Source of the DNA: Lineus longissimus
Taxonomy: Eukaryota; Nemertea; Pilidiophora; Heteronemertea; Lineidae
Direction of reading: 5' to 3'
Length of the DNA: 64,000 bases
Assembly (NCBI RefSeq): GCF_910592395.1
Contig: NC_088308.1
Location: forward strand, 29,157,501 to 29,221,500
The translations under genes were made by a program, and so were the position numbers. Below, piece after piece: positions 1-12,130 of the stretch. The notes under the pieces were generated by a model. The model was given only the letters and a program-made list of their open reading frames with translations. It ran no database searches and was not told the DNA's origin. Every line of letters begins with the position of its first letter. Within the stretch, counting starts at the first letter, position 1.

Positions 1-1
1 G

Positions 2-211
2 TTCTTCAAGAATGCTTTAAAGCCACTTGATCGTCTGAATAAGGAGACAGCGCCTCGGATCGTCGTGAGGATGATTCAGAAAGGCAGCACACATCTGACG
101 GAATGGGAAGAAAACGAAAGAAACCGATTAGAAAATATGTTGTTTCAGAGAAATGTTTTGATTAATAAGAAAGATACAAGTTGTTCAAGCTTCTATGGCG
201 GAATGGTTTGA
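2..211 (+). CDS. Possible 3' end of a coding exon, partial at the window edge
   Basis: An open frame enters from the left edge (frame 2) and runs 69 codons to a TGA at 209-211. The translation starts FFKNALKPLDRLNKETAPRI and continues with a charged, helix-like stretch (TEWEENERNRLENMLFQR). It ends in a serine/cysteine-rich tail, SCSSFYGGMV. It has no low-complexity bias and looks more protein-like than most frames here. I do not recognise a family. No start is visible because the frame is cut by the window, and no convincing splice donor precedes the stop, so it would be a terminal exon if real. A run this long in a given frame is not rare by chance (about 1-2%), so support is modest. The 900 bases downstream hold nothing else gene-like. 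Confidence 0.22.
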   Translation, partial: FFKNALKPLDRLNKETAPRIVVRMIQKGSTHLTEWEENERNRLENMLFQRNVLINKKDTSCSSFYGGMV

Positions 212-1169
212 GCTGTTAATGTTGTAGCAGTTTTTAGAACATTCATGTTGGTGCGGTGGAAAGTAAGTTGTTTGCTTAGTGCTATCATTGTGGTCCTTGC
301 AGTTGCTTGATGGCATATTGGTGCATAATGTCACCAGACTCTCGGCTTTTATACAAATGCACTTGGATGTCGGCCTAAACTGTTCTGTTCCGACTCAGCT
401 GAAGCCAACTCATTCAACTCAGAGCCAAGCTTTTTTTCTGGGTAAATTACAGATCCAATTTTGCTCTCATCTAAATCATGATAAAATCTCTTTCCGATTA
501 TCCAGCTGATCCCAAAACAATTTGAATTAAAAATCATGAATTTTTAAACACAGATAAGAGACATGCCCCACTCTTACGATACACAAGAGGTCATTTCAAG
601 GAAAAATTAAATGGATTTATCGAAATTGCCATTTCAGCCATATGTTTTTCCCATGTTTTCACCAATTACAAAAAAAAATCCTTTTAAACACTTGAGTTTT
701 GCGATGTTTTAAAAAAATTGACTTTGACAGACTCGAAGCATGATTTGAAAATTTAATGTCGTATGAGGTATAAGGGGACAGTTCTTGCACATGCGACACT
801 TTGCCTAAACGAATTATGAAACAAGAGTAAGCCACTGGGCTGGAGCTCTCTCCCTCGGGGTGTCTTTTTCTTTGTCGCAATGTTCTTACTGGTTAACAGA
901 AACAGTGACACATTAACCAACTGAGCAAGATGGCTTTGTCATGCGTATCAAGTCGCCACAAAATGTTTTCAGAGTGGTTACACCCAAATGGACCTTGGGG
1001 GAGGTGATTAAAGGAATTAATGGGATAACTAATGGTATCCAGTCATGATTGAGAAACCTGGCCATTACTTTTCATCTTCTTCAACTGTATCAGTCGAGTG
1101 CAGATTCATGTATTGTTCTTTTTCGTTTGCTCATGAAGCCTGGACCAAAAAGTTAAAAGTAAACAAGGG
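212..1169. other. Noncoding stretch, nothing recognised
   Basis: I see no open frame above chance, no RNA gene and no repeat beyond short A-runs near 670 and 710. Confidence 0.6.
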
Positions 1170-1440
1170 TAGAGGGTATTAGGGTATCATCCGAGTTACA
1201 CTTCAAACCCGCTCAAGCCCGAAACCTTTCAGTAGACATCCGATGAGCTGTTAAACAAGCGCTGTAACCTGAGCTTTTCTGCCTGGTACCCGGCATCCCG
1301 TTTTCCTCCTGGCTGGAAGAAGGCAAGTAAGACAAAGGGACCTGCCTAAAGTCTCACACTGAAAGTGGAGATCGAACCAGTAACTCTCCTATATGGTCAA
1401 ATGTTCGAAATTCTCATTAACTCCTTCATCAAGATAGCCC
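1170..1440 (-). mobile_element. tRNA-derived SINE with body
   Basis: Read on the minus strand, a degenerate tRNA-like head occupies about 1440-1362. Its B-box is TGGTTCGATCTCC (complement of 1368-1380). A SINE body follows, with GTGTGAGACTTTAGGCAGG at about 1362-1342 and then a GC-richer stretch around 1285-1315 (complement of cctggtacccggcatcccg). The A-box region (around 1415-1425) is eroded. The head plus conserved-looking body is typical of a tRNA SINE and not of a functional tRNA gene. The 3' limit is uncertain: I placed it where the GC-richer body fades. No clear target-site duplication was found. Confidence 0.55.
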
Positions 1441-3458
1441 TATCTTTTCCCATCAGCAGCTCCCCTCAGAAGTGTTCATTACCAACACTTCCTGGACTAG
1501 ATGCGGCCCTATATGCCACTCTCCGGTCTCTCTGACCCACCCTGACCCTTACTTTATAGTCCATGATGAAACCTTAGTACCAATCTCCCAGAGGATATGA
1601 CTCACCTATACTCACTTTTATCCGATATGACAAAACCAGAAAACACGATTGAAACTTTTGCTGGAGGCACTGCTGCTCTTCCTGCTGGTTAAGGTGAGTT
1701 AAATGTAGACAGTCAGTGGGAAAATGACACTCATCAGTTAACCCTCTGTGAATCGCAAATGCATTGTTAATAATAATTGTTGAAAAGGCACAGTTGCTGT
1801 ACTCTTCTATGGAAAAATACTTTATAGTAAACGATTTTCGCGGTTTGAGTCCTATCAGTTTGGCACATCTGCTCAAGACTTTTCCTCCGCCCTGATGGGA
1901 CGACTAGTGGTCGTTCTAGACCTTGATTCTCATCAGTCGTTTGGAGAACTCATCAGTCGACCCTTTGATCAAGTCATCCAATCATCATTCTCTCTCGACT
2001 ATAATGACGCTAACTGGCCTTGTATTTTGATATATTGGTAACAGTCCCTCAATTAAGATTCCACTGGCCAGGGTGTCAAGATAAAGAGCCAATAAAGTTC
2101 ACCTGAAGAAATTCCCTGCCAAGACCAGCGACCGACCATGGAGCAATTTGTCTCTCCCTATGATACATCAGGCTGTTTCGGACACCGCTGGACATCTCAA
2201 CAATACCGTCAGCTGGCTCTCACTACCTTCAGCTTGAGGACGGCAGAGAAGTCACTTCATTCATTGGCTCTTCGCTTGACCACTGCCAACCGCTGTAGAG
2301 ATGTGAACGGAAACGGCCTGACCATTTCCTTACAGGAACTACCAATTTACAACTGTTTTCTGTTGAATGTCTTGAGAGACTCCAACTTGATGCTCCCAGA
2401 CATGGCGGAGTCTTGAATTCTCTCAGCCCGGCGTGGAAAAGGTATTCGTTGACTGCTTTCCCGAAAACCACATTCTTGTTTCAACTTACATTGCACATTA
2501 TAGACGCTAACTTGAAGTTTTCAGGCATTTACAAAGACAAGCTTGAAGGTTTCAATCAGACATCAACAATGAAACCAAGAGCGTGGTTATACTGTATGAG
2601 CCCGGCTAGTACGGTTGCAGTTCTGAAAAGGCCCATTCCTTATCCTAGAACGGCAAACCACATATTTTGTCTTCCATAACAACATCCTGCACCTCCGTCC
2701 CCGGTCGGAGTGAAACTGTTTCTTCAAATAGTTGCAGCCGCCGCGGATAAAGGCCATAAAATAACCATTAACCGCGCCTGGTCAGCTTAGAAGTCGTGTC
2801 ACCCATTGTCCTCCGTGTTGTCAGATGGCTATACGAGGAATTAAAGACAATTATCCAACACTAAGGCCACTTACCTGCCTCTTAAATGAGGCTATGAATC
2901 ACCTTATACCATCAAGAAATGAATATTCGGCTGAAACCGTGGACGATGGACTTGTAATCCTAATACTGACACAATCAAAATGATTGGTACCTTGTTTCTG
3001 TTGGGGACAAGAAGCGGGTCGTTTTGTCGGCGTGAGCGATGGAGAGTGAAGCAAAGTTTGTCTATGTCACCTTCTATCATGGTTTCGGTATCTGTTCTCG
3101 ATGAGACTTATAGTTTAACGACAACGCTTTATTGGCAGATACATATACATGTATTCAGCACGGTTCAGCAGTTCATCGGAGATGATTCAATTCGATACTG
3201 ATCGGAAGCAATCGAGCAATCTCTGATTCCTCTTGACTGATGACAACAGCGTATGAACAGCACATCGAACAGCATCGGCATCGACACCAGAATGATTTCA
3301 TTCAGTTTTTATCGGAAACGTTCGGGTAATCTCCGACCCCTGTTGGCAGGATGACGTTGTATGTTTCTGCTGCCGTTGCGGATGCCGACGGTTAGCGTTT
3401 TGGGTGTCAGTGTTCCGAATAGTTCCGATCCAAATACTTCCGATTATTCCCGACGAAG
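1441..3458. other. Noncoding stretch
   Basis: Frames up to about 90-100 codons occur on both strands near 1.6-2.7 kb. They overlap one another and match no family I know, as expected by chance. No RNA gene or repeat array seen. Confidence 0.55.
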
Positions 3459-3540
3459 GGGGGTCAGTGGCAGAGTGTTTAAAGTGCTTGGCTTATAACC
3501 AGGATCTCCGTCGATGCGGATGTTCAAGACTGAATCTCTG
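3459..3540 (+). mobile_element. tRNA-like sequence, long variable arm type
   Basis: The sequence begins GGGGTCAGTGGCAGAGTG, an A-box-like start. A 5-bp anticodon stem follows (CTTGG/CCAGG, 3487-3503) around the loop CTTATAA, giving the nominal anticodon TAT. An extra arm-like hairpin (around 3504-3521, CTCCG...CGGA) precedes a degraded B-box, GATGTTCAAGACTG (3518-3531). The long variable arm resembles class II tRNAs (Leu/Ser), yet the anticodon would be Ile. With the poor T-arm this suggests a decayed tRNA pseudogene or V-type SINE head. A functional tRNA is unlikely. Confidence 0.45.
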
Positions 3541-5156
3541 TGCACTTTTCATTCGATTGATCGATCATCAATCATCAACTGAACGACATATAAACGCACA
3601 ATATCATTATCCAGCTGAGGCTTTTGAACCTCTTTGGAAAGTATTTATCCTATTGGTAACGCTATGACTAATATTACAAAACATGGATGATGACAAGTTG
3701 ACTTATAAGTGATAAAAAGCATTGGACGTGTCAATTGGGGACTACTGTAATCTGGATTAGCGAAATAACTTTAATATGTTTGTGACATATCTATTCATAA
3801 AGTGTATCCTTGTCATGATCGATTACGCAATGAGTGAGTTATCGTTGGCATTGAGATACATAGAAACGCCTTTGTGATTGTGAGTCCCTGACGGCTCAGC
3901 TGAGTAATATCTACTCAAACCTCAATACGATATACGTCTTCGCATCAGCAAACAGTAATCTTCCTCCGAGCTTGTCATTTAGTTACTCGAGCCGATTCGA
4001 CCATCTTTGTTAAACTCAACTTTGACAAAAACTTGTTACTGGGACAGTAAGTACATGTATCAGCATCCGACTTCAAAGTCACGAAAATCCAGCAAATATT
4101 GTTCAAAAAGAAGATTTGAGCCGATTTTGAAATGAGTCATTGCTCCTGTCAATGTGACAATCAGGTCATTATGACTAGAAATGAGCTTATCGTCAGCAGG
4201 TACACAGAACAGGTCAAATTATATCATGTACAGGACACGCATCTCTTTTATCTCATTAAATTGACGTTAAATTTTCAGCTGTGGCAATTTGAGCCCGCTG
4301 AATAAGTTCCAGGGATTATCGGCTGTTCTGGGCTTACGCCTATACCCATATTCACGTAGGCGGCCAAGTGTGAGTTGCAGAAACACCATTCGGTGTTATA
4401 CTGACCACATACTGTAGAAAGACAGTCTGCAGTCTGTATACTGACCAATGCCGACGTCCCTAGGTGCGTGTGTTTCCTGTACTCCTCCACAAACCGCGGG
4501 TGTGTCCATTGACTGGAATAACCCTTTCGAAAAGAGATTATATTCCAACACAATGAGAATCATTCACTTCTCATTATTTCTTGAAAACTGCATCATTTGA
4601 TCTAAAATCAAATCGATTTCATAAAGGTGACGGAGGTCTTATATGATGTAATCGAATAGAAGTGACATTGTCGAATGCATTTCAGGATTACCAGATTATA
4701 ATGCTTGGTTTCGTCGTGAAATGTGATCAAGTAGCTTTTTACCAAATTACATCCAGGAAATTGCAATTGTTTGGAATGCCTCGTTATGTTCATTGTCGAT
4801 TTAAGCTTATTGCCTTCTCTGTTGGAATGAGATTGAGTTGTCAATATTAAAGAATAGCTCACATTTTAAGCGTTTGATGATATCATTAAGATATAAAGTT
4901 TCATTTGTCTTATTTTCTAAAAAGGTGAGAGCTACATGAAGGTATAAGACTGAAGGGAAACCACTCTTTCATTCGCATTCAAAAGTGAGAAAGTTATCCA
5001 TGGTTGCTGGATTGGTCCATTTCACCTGCTATTGGCATATGGCATATTGTATAGATATTGCCCGCCACGGAGTGTTACTTGCCGAATGTCGTCACGCCGA
5101 GGGACATGGCAAAATGTCGACCGGCTGGAGCGGGCAACATTGCAAATACCACACGG
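3541..5156. other. Noncoding stretch, AT-rich
   Basis: No open frame above chance and no recognised RNA or repeat. The last ~100 bases (5055-5156) become visibly richer in CpG, leading into the promoter-like segment. Confidence 0.5.
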
Positions 5157-5291
5157 TCACGTGACGTGTATCAACCAATCATATTCACGGAATCTCACTT
5201 GAGGTATGAGATCATCTTTTGGATCATTTGAATTCGAGAGTCCGTGAATCATGTGGTTATAAAGAGTTCAATGAAGCCTTAACTGTGGCCA
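5157..5291 (+). promoter_or_regulatory. Promoter-like E-box / CCAAT / TATA arrangement
   Basis: Three core-promoter elements occur in the usual order on the plus strand. The palindromic E-box GTCACGTGAC lies at 5157-5166, the type bound by USF/MITF/TFEB. AACCAATCA at 5173-5181 fits the full NF-Y (RRCCAATSR) pattern. TATAAAG lies at 5258-5264. A start about 30 bp past the TATA would fall near the CCAACTC at 5289-5295. The 100 bases upstream are CpG-richer than their surroundings. Each motif alone is common; the order and orientation are what make it notable. CCAAT-to-start spacing (about 115 bp) is somewhat long. No transcript evidence is available from sequence alone. Confidence 0.35.
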
Positions 5292-5435
5292 ACTCGTGGA
5301 ATTGGCACATCAGCCAGCCAACCGAAGCGTTGACTCATTTTCTCTGGTCACCTATTGTGAATTATGTTTCCTGATGCTGTTTGTTAATCCGTTATCTTTT
5401 GATGATTGGTGTCCCTCAGCAGGTGTCTGCGGGAC

Positions 5436-5497
5436 ATGGCGGGCTTCATCGCGTGGTGGTTGGCTGTGTCTGCGACATCATCGCGTGTTGTTAGTTT
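5436..5497 (+). CDS. Possible short first coding exon with signal-peptide-like start
   Basis: An ATG with G at -3 and +4 (gacATGG) opens MAGFIAWWLAVSATSSRVVS. This starts hydrophobic, as a secretory signal peptide does. Two bases later a donor-like GTAAGG begins at 5498, so the in-frame TAA at 5499-5501 would be spliced out. It lies about 145 bp downstream of the predicted start of the promoter-like segment. Against it: three upstream ATGs lie at 5364, 5374 and 5402, in other frames, and one of those frames stays open longer. No matching second exon was identified. Treat this as a hypothesis tied to the promoter call. Confidence 0.15.
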
Positions 5498-5501
5498 GTA
5501 A

Positions 5502-6359
5502 GGCTTCAAGCTTGTTGGACCGAAAACGCTTCTTGGTTCTGAAAGTGGTTGTTTTTAGAGGCGATAGTCCAAGAATGGCTGTAAGGTGTGAATAAAAAAG
5601 GAACAATCTGTACAACTTAATCTCGCTTCGTCCCCTCAACATGTTTCTAAGACGACACGACGCTTGTGCGGAGCCGCAAACCCACTGATATAGATAGATT
5701 CGAGTCTCCGCTGTAACCCCTGTCAGCACTGCTTAGCCGGGTTCCCCAAGACTTTCATTCATGGTAGCTCCATCTCATAACAGGGATATTCAATTAAAGC
5801 CTACCTTGCGATGCAAAACTTCTTGTTCTCCCCACTATGGACGTACTCGTTTGCCGTCTTGTTCGGGCTTTAAACACCACAAAATACACGCATCCTTTTG
5901 TGCGTTTATTATTCAAGCTGCAAAGTGTGAAGTCATTGTTGTTTCTTTGTGATTCTCTGATGGGCCGGTTCCTCATTGCAAGGCGAGGTCTTTCTCATAG
6001 TTTTATTGCTGCAACATGAATAGAGAGGGAGGACAGATTCCTCCATCTCAAAATATACGACTTGTACCGGGCTTGTATCCGTGGCTGTTGTACCTGATCA
6101 TATCAATCTTGTCTGCCTCTTGATTAGATTAGATGAAAGGAACGCTGACAGCATTGTTTTGGGAGGAAGTCGTTTTCCATAGGCGGGAAAGAGACGTTTG
6201 CCGTCCTGCTTGTTTCAGGTTTGCCTGTAACAAGCTTCGGCATGATCTGTGATCCTGAAGATATCATTGACATGGCGGCTTAATAAGAACTGATGAATTG
6301 AAAGTTGTCATGCCCTCTTTTTATAATATTTTGTTGTTGATCCACATTCCGGTGTAATG
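5502..6359. other. Noncoding stretch
   Basis: Short overlapping frames only. Nothing recognised, and no clear acceptor-plus-open-frame partner for the donor-like site at 5498. Confidence 0.5.
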
Positions 6360-6420
6360 TTTTTGAGTGTTTCTGTTTTTGAGTGTTTCCCCTCATTGTT
6401 TGGGAACGCTCAAAAATAGA
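6360..6420 (+). repeat. Imperfect hairpin with duplicated 5' arm
   Basis: The 14-mer TTTTTGAGTGTTTC occurs twice in direct orientation, at 6360-6373 and 6376-6389. Its near reverse complement GGGAACGCTCAAAAA follows at 6402-6416. The second copy folds with it into a stem of about 19 pairs (6372-6391 with 6402-6420), with two G·U-type pairs, one bulged T at 6388 and a 10-base loop. The first copy could compete for the same 3' arm. The stem is shorter than a typical animal pre-miRNA, and no known miRNA seed was recognised. It may be a small transposon relic or an uncharacterised structured RNA. Confidence 0.5.
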
Positions 6421-9400
6421 TTGACAAGTTTTTCTGTGTATCCCCCCTATTGAAAAGTCGTGGTCTCTCTAGCTGCCTATTGTTTGGAAACACTGACACA
6501 TGGGGAACAACCACAGATGTTACACTGGGCTTCATGTGGACGGAACTACGTGTCAGTGCCAAGCACCTTGTCTTGTCTAGGCTCTTGACTGTTTCCCTTT
6601 TTCTTCCATACTGCCTTGGATAGGTTACCAAAAGTTCACTTGTCCAAAATAATGGATTCTATGGCTCATCAAATCACTATGAAAGAATTTCACTATCAGG
6701 TTTTAAAATCTCATTTCGCAGCTAATCAAACCACCTCTCCCAACCTATCATTCATCCCATCTGTGAGCCTCGTGTGAACACAACCGAGGCGTAATGAGCC
6801 ATTGTCTATACTGGATTATACCATATTTGAACTCCTTTACCGAGCTACAATATATTGCACTTGCTACAGAACTTGCCACTCACTTTTTGAAAATCTAATT
6901 TTCTGGTTCAGTTAGCCATGACAGTGATACGGCCAGAGTGGATATTGTGCATATGGGCATCCGCTTTGAGTTCTTCTCTCTCAATCTTTTGATAATGGGA
7001 TTGTCCGATTTATATAACCCGTTTACATAATTACATAACCCATTTATAAGTAATCACATCGAAACCGTTTGACATGGCATTATTCCCCTAGCATTGATTC
7101 CAAAGAGCTGTCCAGTATGTCAAACAGCAAGCTGCAAGAACATGTTGTCCCCCAAGTTCAATATGTCTTACTGACCCATGTGGACGATCCAAGACTTTTG
7201 ATATTGACCGAATAGTGAATGTTATGACTCGACTTTACGAAAGGATTTTGCACATTATCACCAACGCTTGATCTGGTAACCTTTTTGATAAACTTCACCT
7301 CCATTTAGATTATTTGCCACTACTTCATGATATTCCTTAGACAGCAAAATTACGCTATTAATAGTCAGAAGACAGAATTTTATCTCCGCTTCACACATCG
7401 AGGCTGCAGTTGAGTCTTGTGATATTCATGATGGCTGCCTGAAAGCCAATCTTCCAGTCCAATGGAGCTTTTCAAGAGTCGGGAAGCTGAGGGATTTAAA
7501 ACTGTATGCGCTGACAATGGCTATCAATTATAGCAAATCCTGTATCAGGTAATGATGAACCCATTGTGTCTAGAGTCGAATGCATCTCAAGGTGGCTTAA
7601 TATCGGAGTGCCTTCACTGGTCGGAGACGCACATCATAGCATGTGTCATTCGAGAAACTTCGGGTGGACTCAGGTTTTTGGCGTAGACGATATTTCGTAT
7701 GCATCAGACGACTTTGTGGTGGGTGTCGCAGGCTATCAGTCAAAACAGAAGTGTGTTTACATTTGAAATGGATAGGTTCAATTTAAATGGCTTTTTTGAC
7801 ACTTTGGGATGTTTTCATTCACTTTGTGATGTTATTGCAACATTCTGGTTAAATTGCTTCTGCAAAGGTTGATTGCGCTTTTCATTCTGGCGTGGAAGGT
7901 ATTCTTTGATTCTCAGCCAACCGTGTTGGCGAGGGCGAGTTTTAGAGGTATGAGCATGCAAGACCGTTTGTCAAATTCAGTTGAGTTGGAAGTAGACTTC
8001 CTTTGCATTCATTCTCCATTCGCAATCAGTTGTCGATAGTTGAGTAGGGATCAACAGGATCAGTAAACGAGACCGTACATCAACATCTATGGCTTCAGAA
8101 ACATGAGACGTGCTGAACATGGCAACGCCATCCCTGAATACGCCCGCGGTTGCTAAACCTCAGTTATGTCCCATTCTCCCCACAAGAGTCCCCTCGACCA
8201 CTATCAAATCAACATGAGTGTTTTCACCAATCTAATCGTATTTGCTCCCAGCTTTATGGGACATCGATGACTTATCATCGCAAAATAAAATACAATTATG
8301 GAATAATATCTTCCGGGCATGTAGCCTGAGGGTTTTCTGGATCCGTGACCCATGGGGCCATGATATCGCAACCCTCCCCGGGAGACGCTTTGTCCTGTCT
8401 CTTGTCAGAAAGCCATCGCTAATAATCAGGGTAAAAAGCTGGTTGGATTATTGAAAGGATGATGAGACTTTGTGCGTGAGGCTAAATGAAAAATTGTAAC
8501 TTTATTTTTCAAACAGAATCAGTTAATATGTGAATGTTTTATTAGCCATTAGACCTCATCATCAGAGGTGATACAGTCGAGTCCAGCATGCAAATGGTGC
8601 AAGGTACACGAACAGTGGATTCGGATTGAACCCTGCTTACCATGGGATAATCTGTCCAAAAACTGGCCAGTAACAAACATTGGTTCCTTCAGGCTCGAAA
8701 GCGAAGGAAACACTTCGTGAACTGACGACAATGTCCTCAAGTACATTCTGCATGAATATGCCATTCAAGGACTGATATCACAATATTCTGATCCCGTTCT
8801 GATTTCGGCAAGGCAACATGAGCATGCGTATGACTATTTGCCCGGAACGTGGTATTGTCTTAACGATAGGGGTCAGAATGTCGCATCAGGGCGCAGCCAC
8901 GCACCTCTCATTTCCACCAAGGGTTAACATGAGACACTCGCATCACCTGAGCATTTCTTCAGAGAATGGTTTAATTTTCAATTAGCGTTAATGTTTCATG
9001 TAGGAGCATTTCTGTGCGAGGGATGTCCCGGGGGAGAGCCATTGTTTTGGATTACGCCTGATCGATAGCTCCTGCACTGTCGTCTGCTTTAGAGGTTTCG
9101 CTTAATCATGGTTACACAGTGAACACATGCAGTAAATGCAATATTCAGTTTCCACGGGGAGCTTTTTGTTCTGAACAGTTTCTATTTCCCAAACTTAAGT
9201 AAATCGGCACGGAACCAGCTGCTGCAGGACCATCAACTTTGGAGGTTTCTCTTGGAACTAGCACTGTACCCACGTGCAGAAACTGCTTCCGTCGGTTTCC
9301 ACATGGTCGTACTGCACTCAGTCTGTAGCCAGGAGGGGTTGTGGGAGGTGGCTTGGGAAGTCATTTTGTGAGTACGAGTTACAAGTTCTATTAACAGCAG

Positions 9401-12130
9401 CCTTAACCAGCAACCTTCCAACAGCCTGAGAAAGCAATCCTGGTCTCTCATTGGCATTCTGCATCTGAATCCGTCGATTTTTGATGCAAGCATTAGTGGA
9501 GACAACACTCAGCATCTCGAAAATCCACAAGAAGCCAGCGAGGACAACAACATTGGTACTGGCAGACGTTTAGTTAAGCTTCTTTATACCAGATGTCTCT
9601 AGTGGCGCTGTCAACCACTTTGATTGACATGGATGTATGACAGTCTCTTTCTTCTCATCGATTGAAACCTGCATCAAATGGATCGACAATACAAAGGAAT
9701 TACACCAGATTGTAGTATTGTTTGTTGTCCCCCGGAAACTATGGAAGATGTGCAGCTTTGGCGAGATTAGCCTCATCAGATCTGTGGACTGCTGTGCTTT
9801 TATTTCTCTCTTCAGTGTTTGAAATGGCACCAGCTGTCGAGACGTGAGATTTCATTAAAACCTATTATAGCTGTGGCAAACACTTGCATGATACGGAGGA
9901 TATCATATTCGCAGTATAATAGAGGTTTTCATGGTTTGAAGTCGGCTTTAAAATTCCTTTAACTGAGATGTGAACCCTTTGGTTGGTCTATCTGGTCATA
10001 TAGCCGATCTGTCGCCAGCTAATCAGTTGAAGATGAACTGTGTCGCTTGGTCTTCTTGTCGATTTTGTTTTATTCAAATCCTGTTTCACGGAGGATTATC
10101 TTGAACTTTTTTGAACCGCCAAAAACACCCCTATTTATCCTCGTGTTTGATGATTGTGACTTCTTCTCGGAGAGCAAAACAAAAGGACATGGCGGATCAA
10201 TTTTGCATTTTCAGAGAAATATCCATCGACCAACAGCTATATGTCATTACCAGAAAAACGTTTATCTTCCAATGATTATCCTTAACCAATCCATCAATGA
10301 GCTTGTCCTTTGATCTGTCGAGATCAACCCCATCCTCTAGCTTTCAGTGCAATGGAGATTTTGCAAAAGTTGCTAATATTTATTGGAATTAAGTCAGAAT
10401 TTCAGAAAAACAAAAGCCTGTATCTGGTTATAGTCTACAGCTTAATCGCGATAACACAGGTTGAAAGGATACCGCGAGACATCCTAATATGAAAAGCCAT
10501 ACTGCAGTTCTGGAAGAAGGATAATGAAAGTTGATTTCAGAATCCATCAGCAGAACCCAAATGATGTCATCTCCGTTTCAAATGAATGACATGTTTATAA
10601 CGGAGCATGCAGTTATTGTAGCGAATACTTTTCACCATCACCAGCTCTCCCCTCCGTTACAGCCCAGGCCTCTGTCTAATTGCGACATGATCATGTAGTA
10701 GGTCGTGAGTCCATAAACTGCAGCTCTCCCCACCACAATTACCCGGGCTAATCTGAAGATGTGACCTAAAAAAATAGAAGTCCACCATTAACGAGATTAT
10801 TATAACTGGCTGCCCGCAAATGATAACCCTCCTAAATACTTGATGATGGACGCTGAATGAAAGTTAATCTCGCATTGCCGAGAGATTCTAATTCATCAGT
10901 GCTGCATTCTCAAACACGGGATCCAATTGTTCCAAGTTCTCATTACTATTTCTAACATTGGATGTGTGAATCACCCCGATATTACCGTTACCGTGTCCGG
11001 AGATCCATAATGTCAGGGCCTCGTGTTTTGCGAAGGGTTTTTCTTGTGTTTCTTGAGACTTTGTCGCCAATTAGGCAAGGGTGTCAGATGGAGGCGAGAT
11101 GAGTCACGCCAACTGATGGCTTATGTTACTTCTTTTGCAGAGATTTCCCCAGTTTAAAAACTTGTCTCCAATGTCTTGCCGGGTGTGGAAGGATCAAAAG
11201 GGTAACATGTTATCTGTTTTCTGGTAATGTCAGCCAAGGTTTAGGATTCTCTTTGTCATGAACCACATCCATTGTTTTTGAGTAATTTTAAGCCGTGCAT
11301 TGCCAACGTATAATCAACGTTTTAAATTTAACCTGCTGATATTCAACCAAAATGAAAAAACAAACTTTCTGCAGCTCAGCATGTCTGGCGTTATTGAAAA
11401 CCACATATGTTGGTTATTAAAGTCTACTATCCACCATATTAAGGTCTAATTTCCTCAGCTTGGTGGCTAGTATGGAAAGGGGACACCATAACATTAAAAG
11501 TATCGCATAGTGTGTCAGGTAGAGTGAAATAATCTTGGTCCACTCAAATTCACAATGAAACCTCACACCTGACTTACAAAAGAACGATTACAATTATCGG
11601 CGGAATGAAACGCCCTGTGGGTCTCATTATGGTATGTGTCAGAACCATCATCATCAAAAACTCCCGCCGCCTTGCCCCACGATGTCAAAAACTATAATTT
11701 GAAAATTACCATGATTTAAAAATCTCCAATTCATGCTTGTAACCATTAAGGTAACTACTTGCGATTAGCTGCGATTGAACTGGATCGCCCTGAGGTCTGG
11801 CTCTCTGTGATCTCATTACCTCATCTGGTAAGATATTGTTTCAGATCTGTTTGCTTTTTGTTAAGTCACTTTGTTCTATTGTTACCTTATTGACATAGTC
11901 ACAAGATAAACGCTCATCAGCCGGCGTCGTGTAGTACCGCGTGTTTGCTCGAGAGAGTGAAGACAGGGAGAGATATGTCGCAAATGAAATTAGATGGCTC
12001 CGTGCAGTGCATTCTATTTCTTTGAGATGACTGTGTTTTGAAGGGAAACGTAGGAAATCGGCGAATTTCTAAGGTTTAACCTTACTCAAGTTTTACAACT
12101 ATGGCTGAAATGGTAACCATGAGGTCATCG
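6421..12130. other. Long noncoding stretch
   Basis: No frame exceeds about 90 codons and none is recognisable. A faint reverse-transcriptase-like wording at 7090-7340 did not hold up. Short A-rich and T-rich runs occur throughout. No tandem array, tRNA-like element or strong motif cluster was seen by eye. Confidence 0.5.

Noticed and set aside
6853-6863. TATTGCACTTG, matching the miR-92 start
   Set aside because: No star strand upstream and no hairpin; the 3' half differs.
7090-7340. Faint reverse-transcriptase C-terminal wording (QRAVQYVKQQAAR-like) in one frame
   Set aside because: Stops interrupt it, no other RT motifs are visible, and the resemblance is at chance level.
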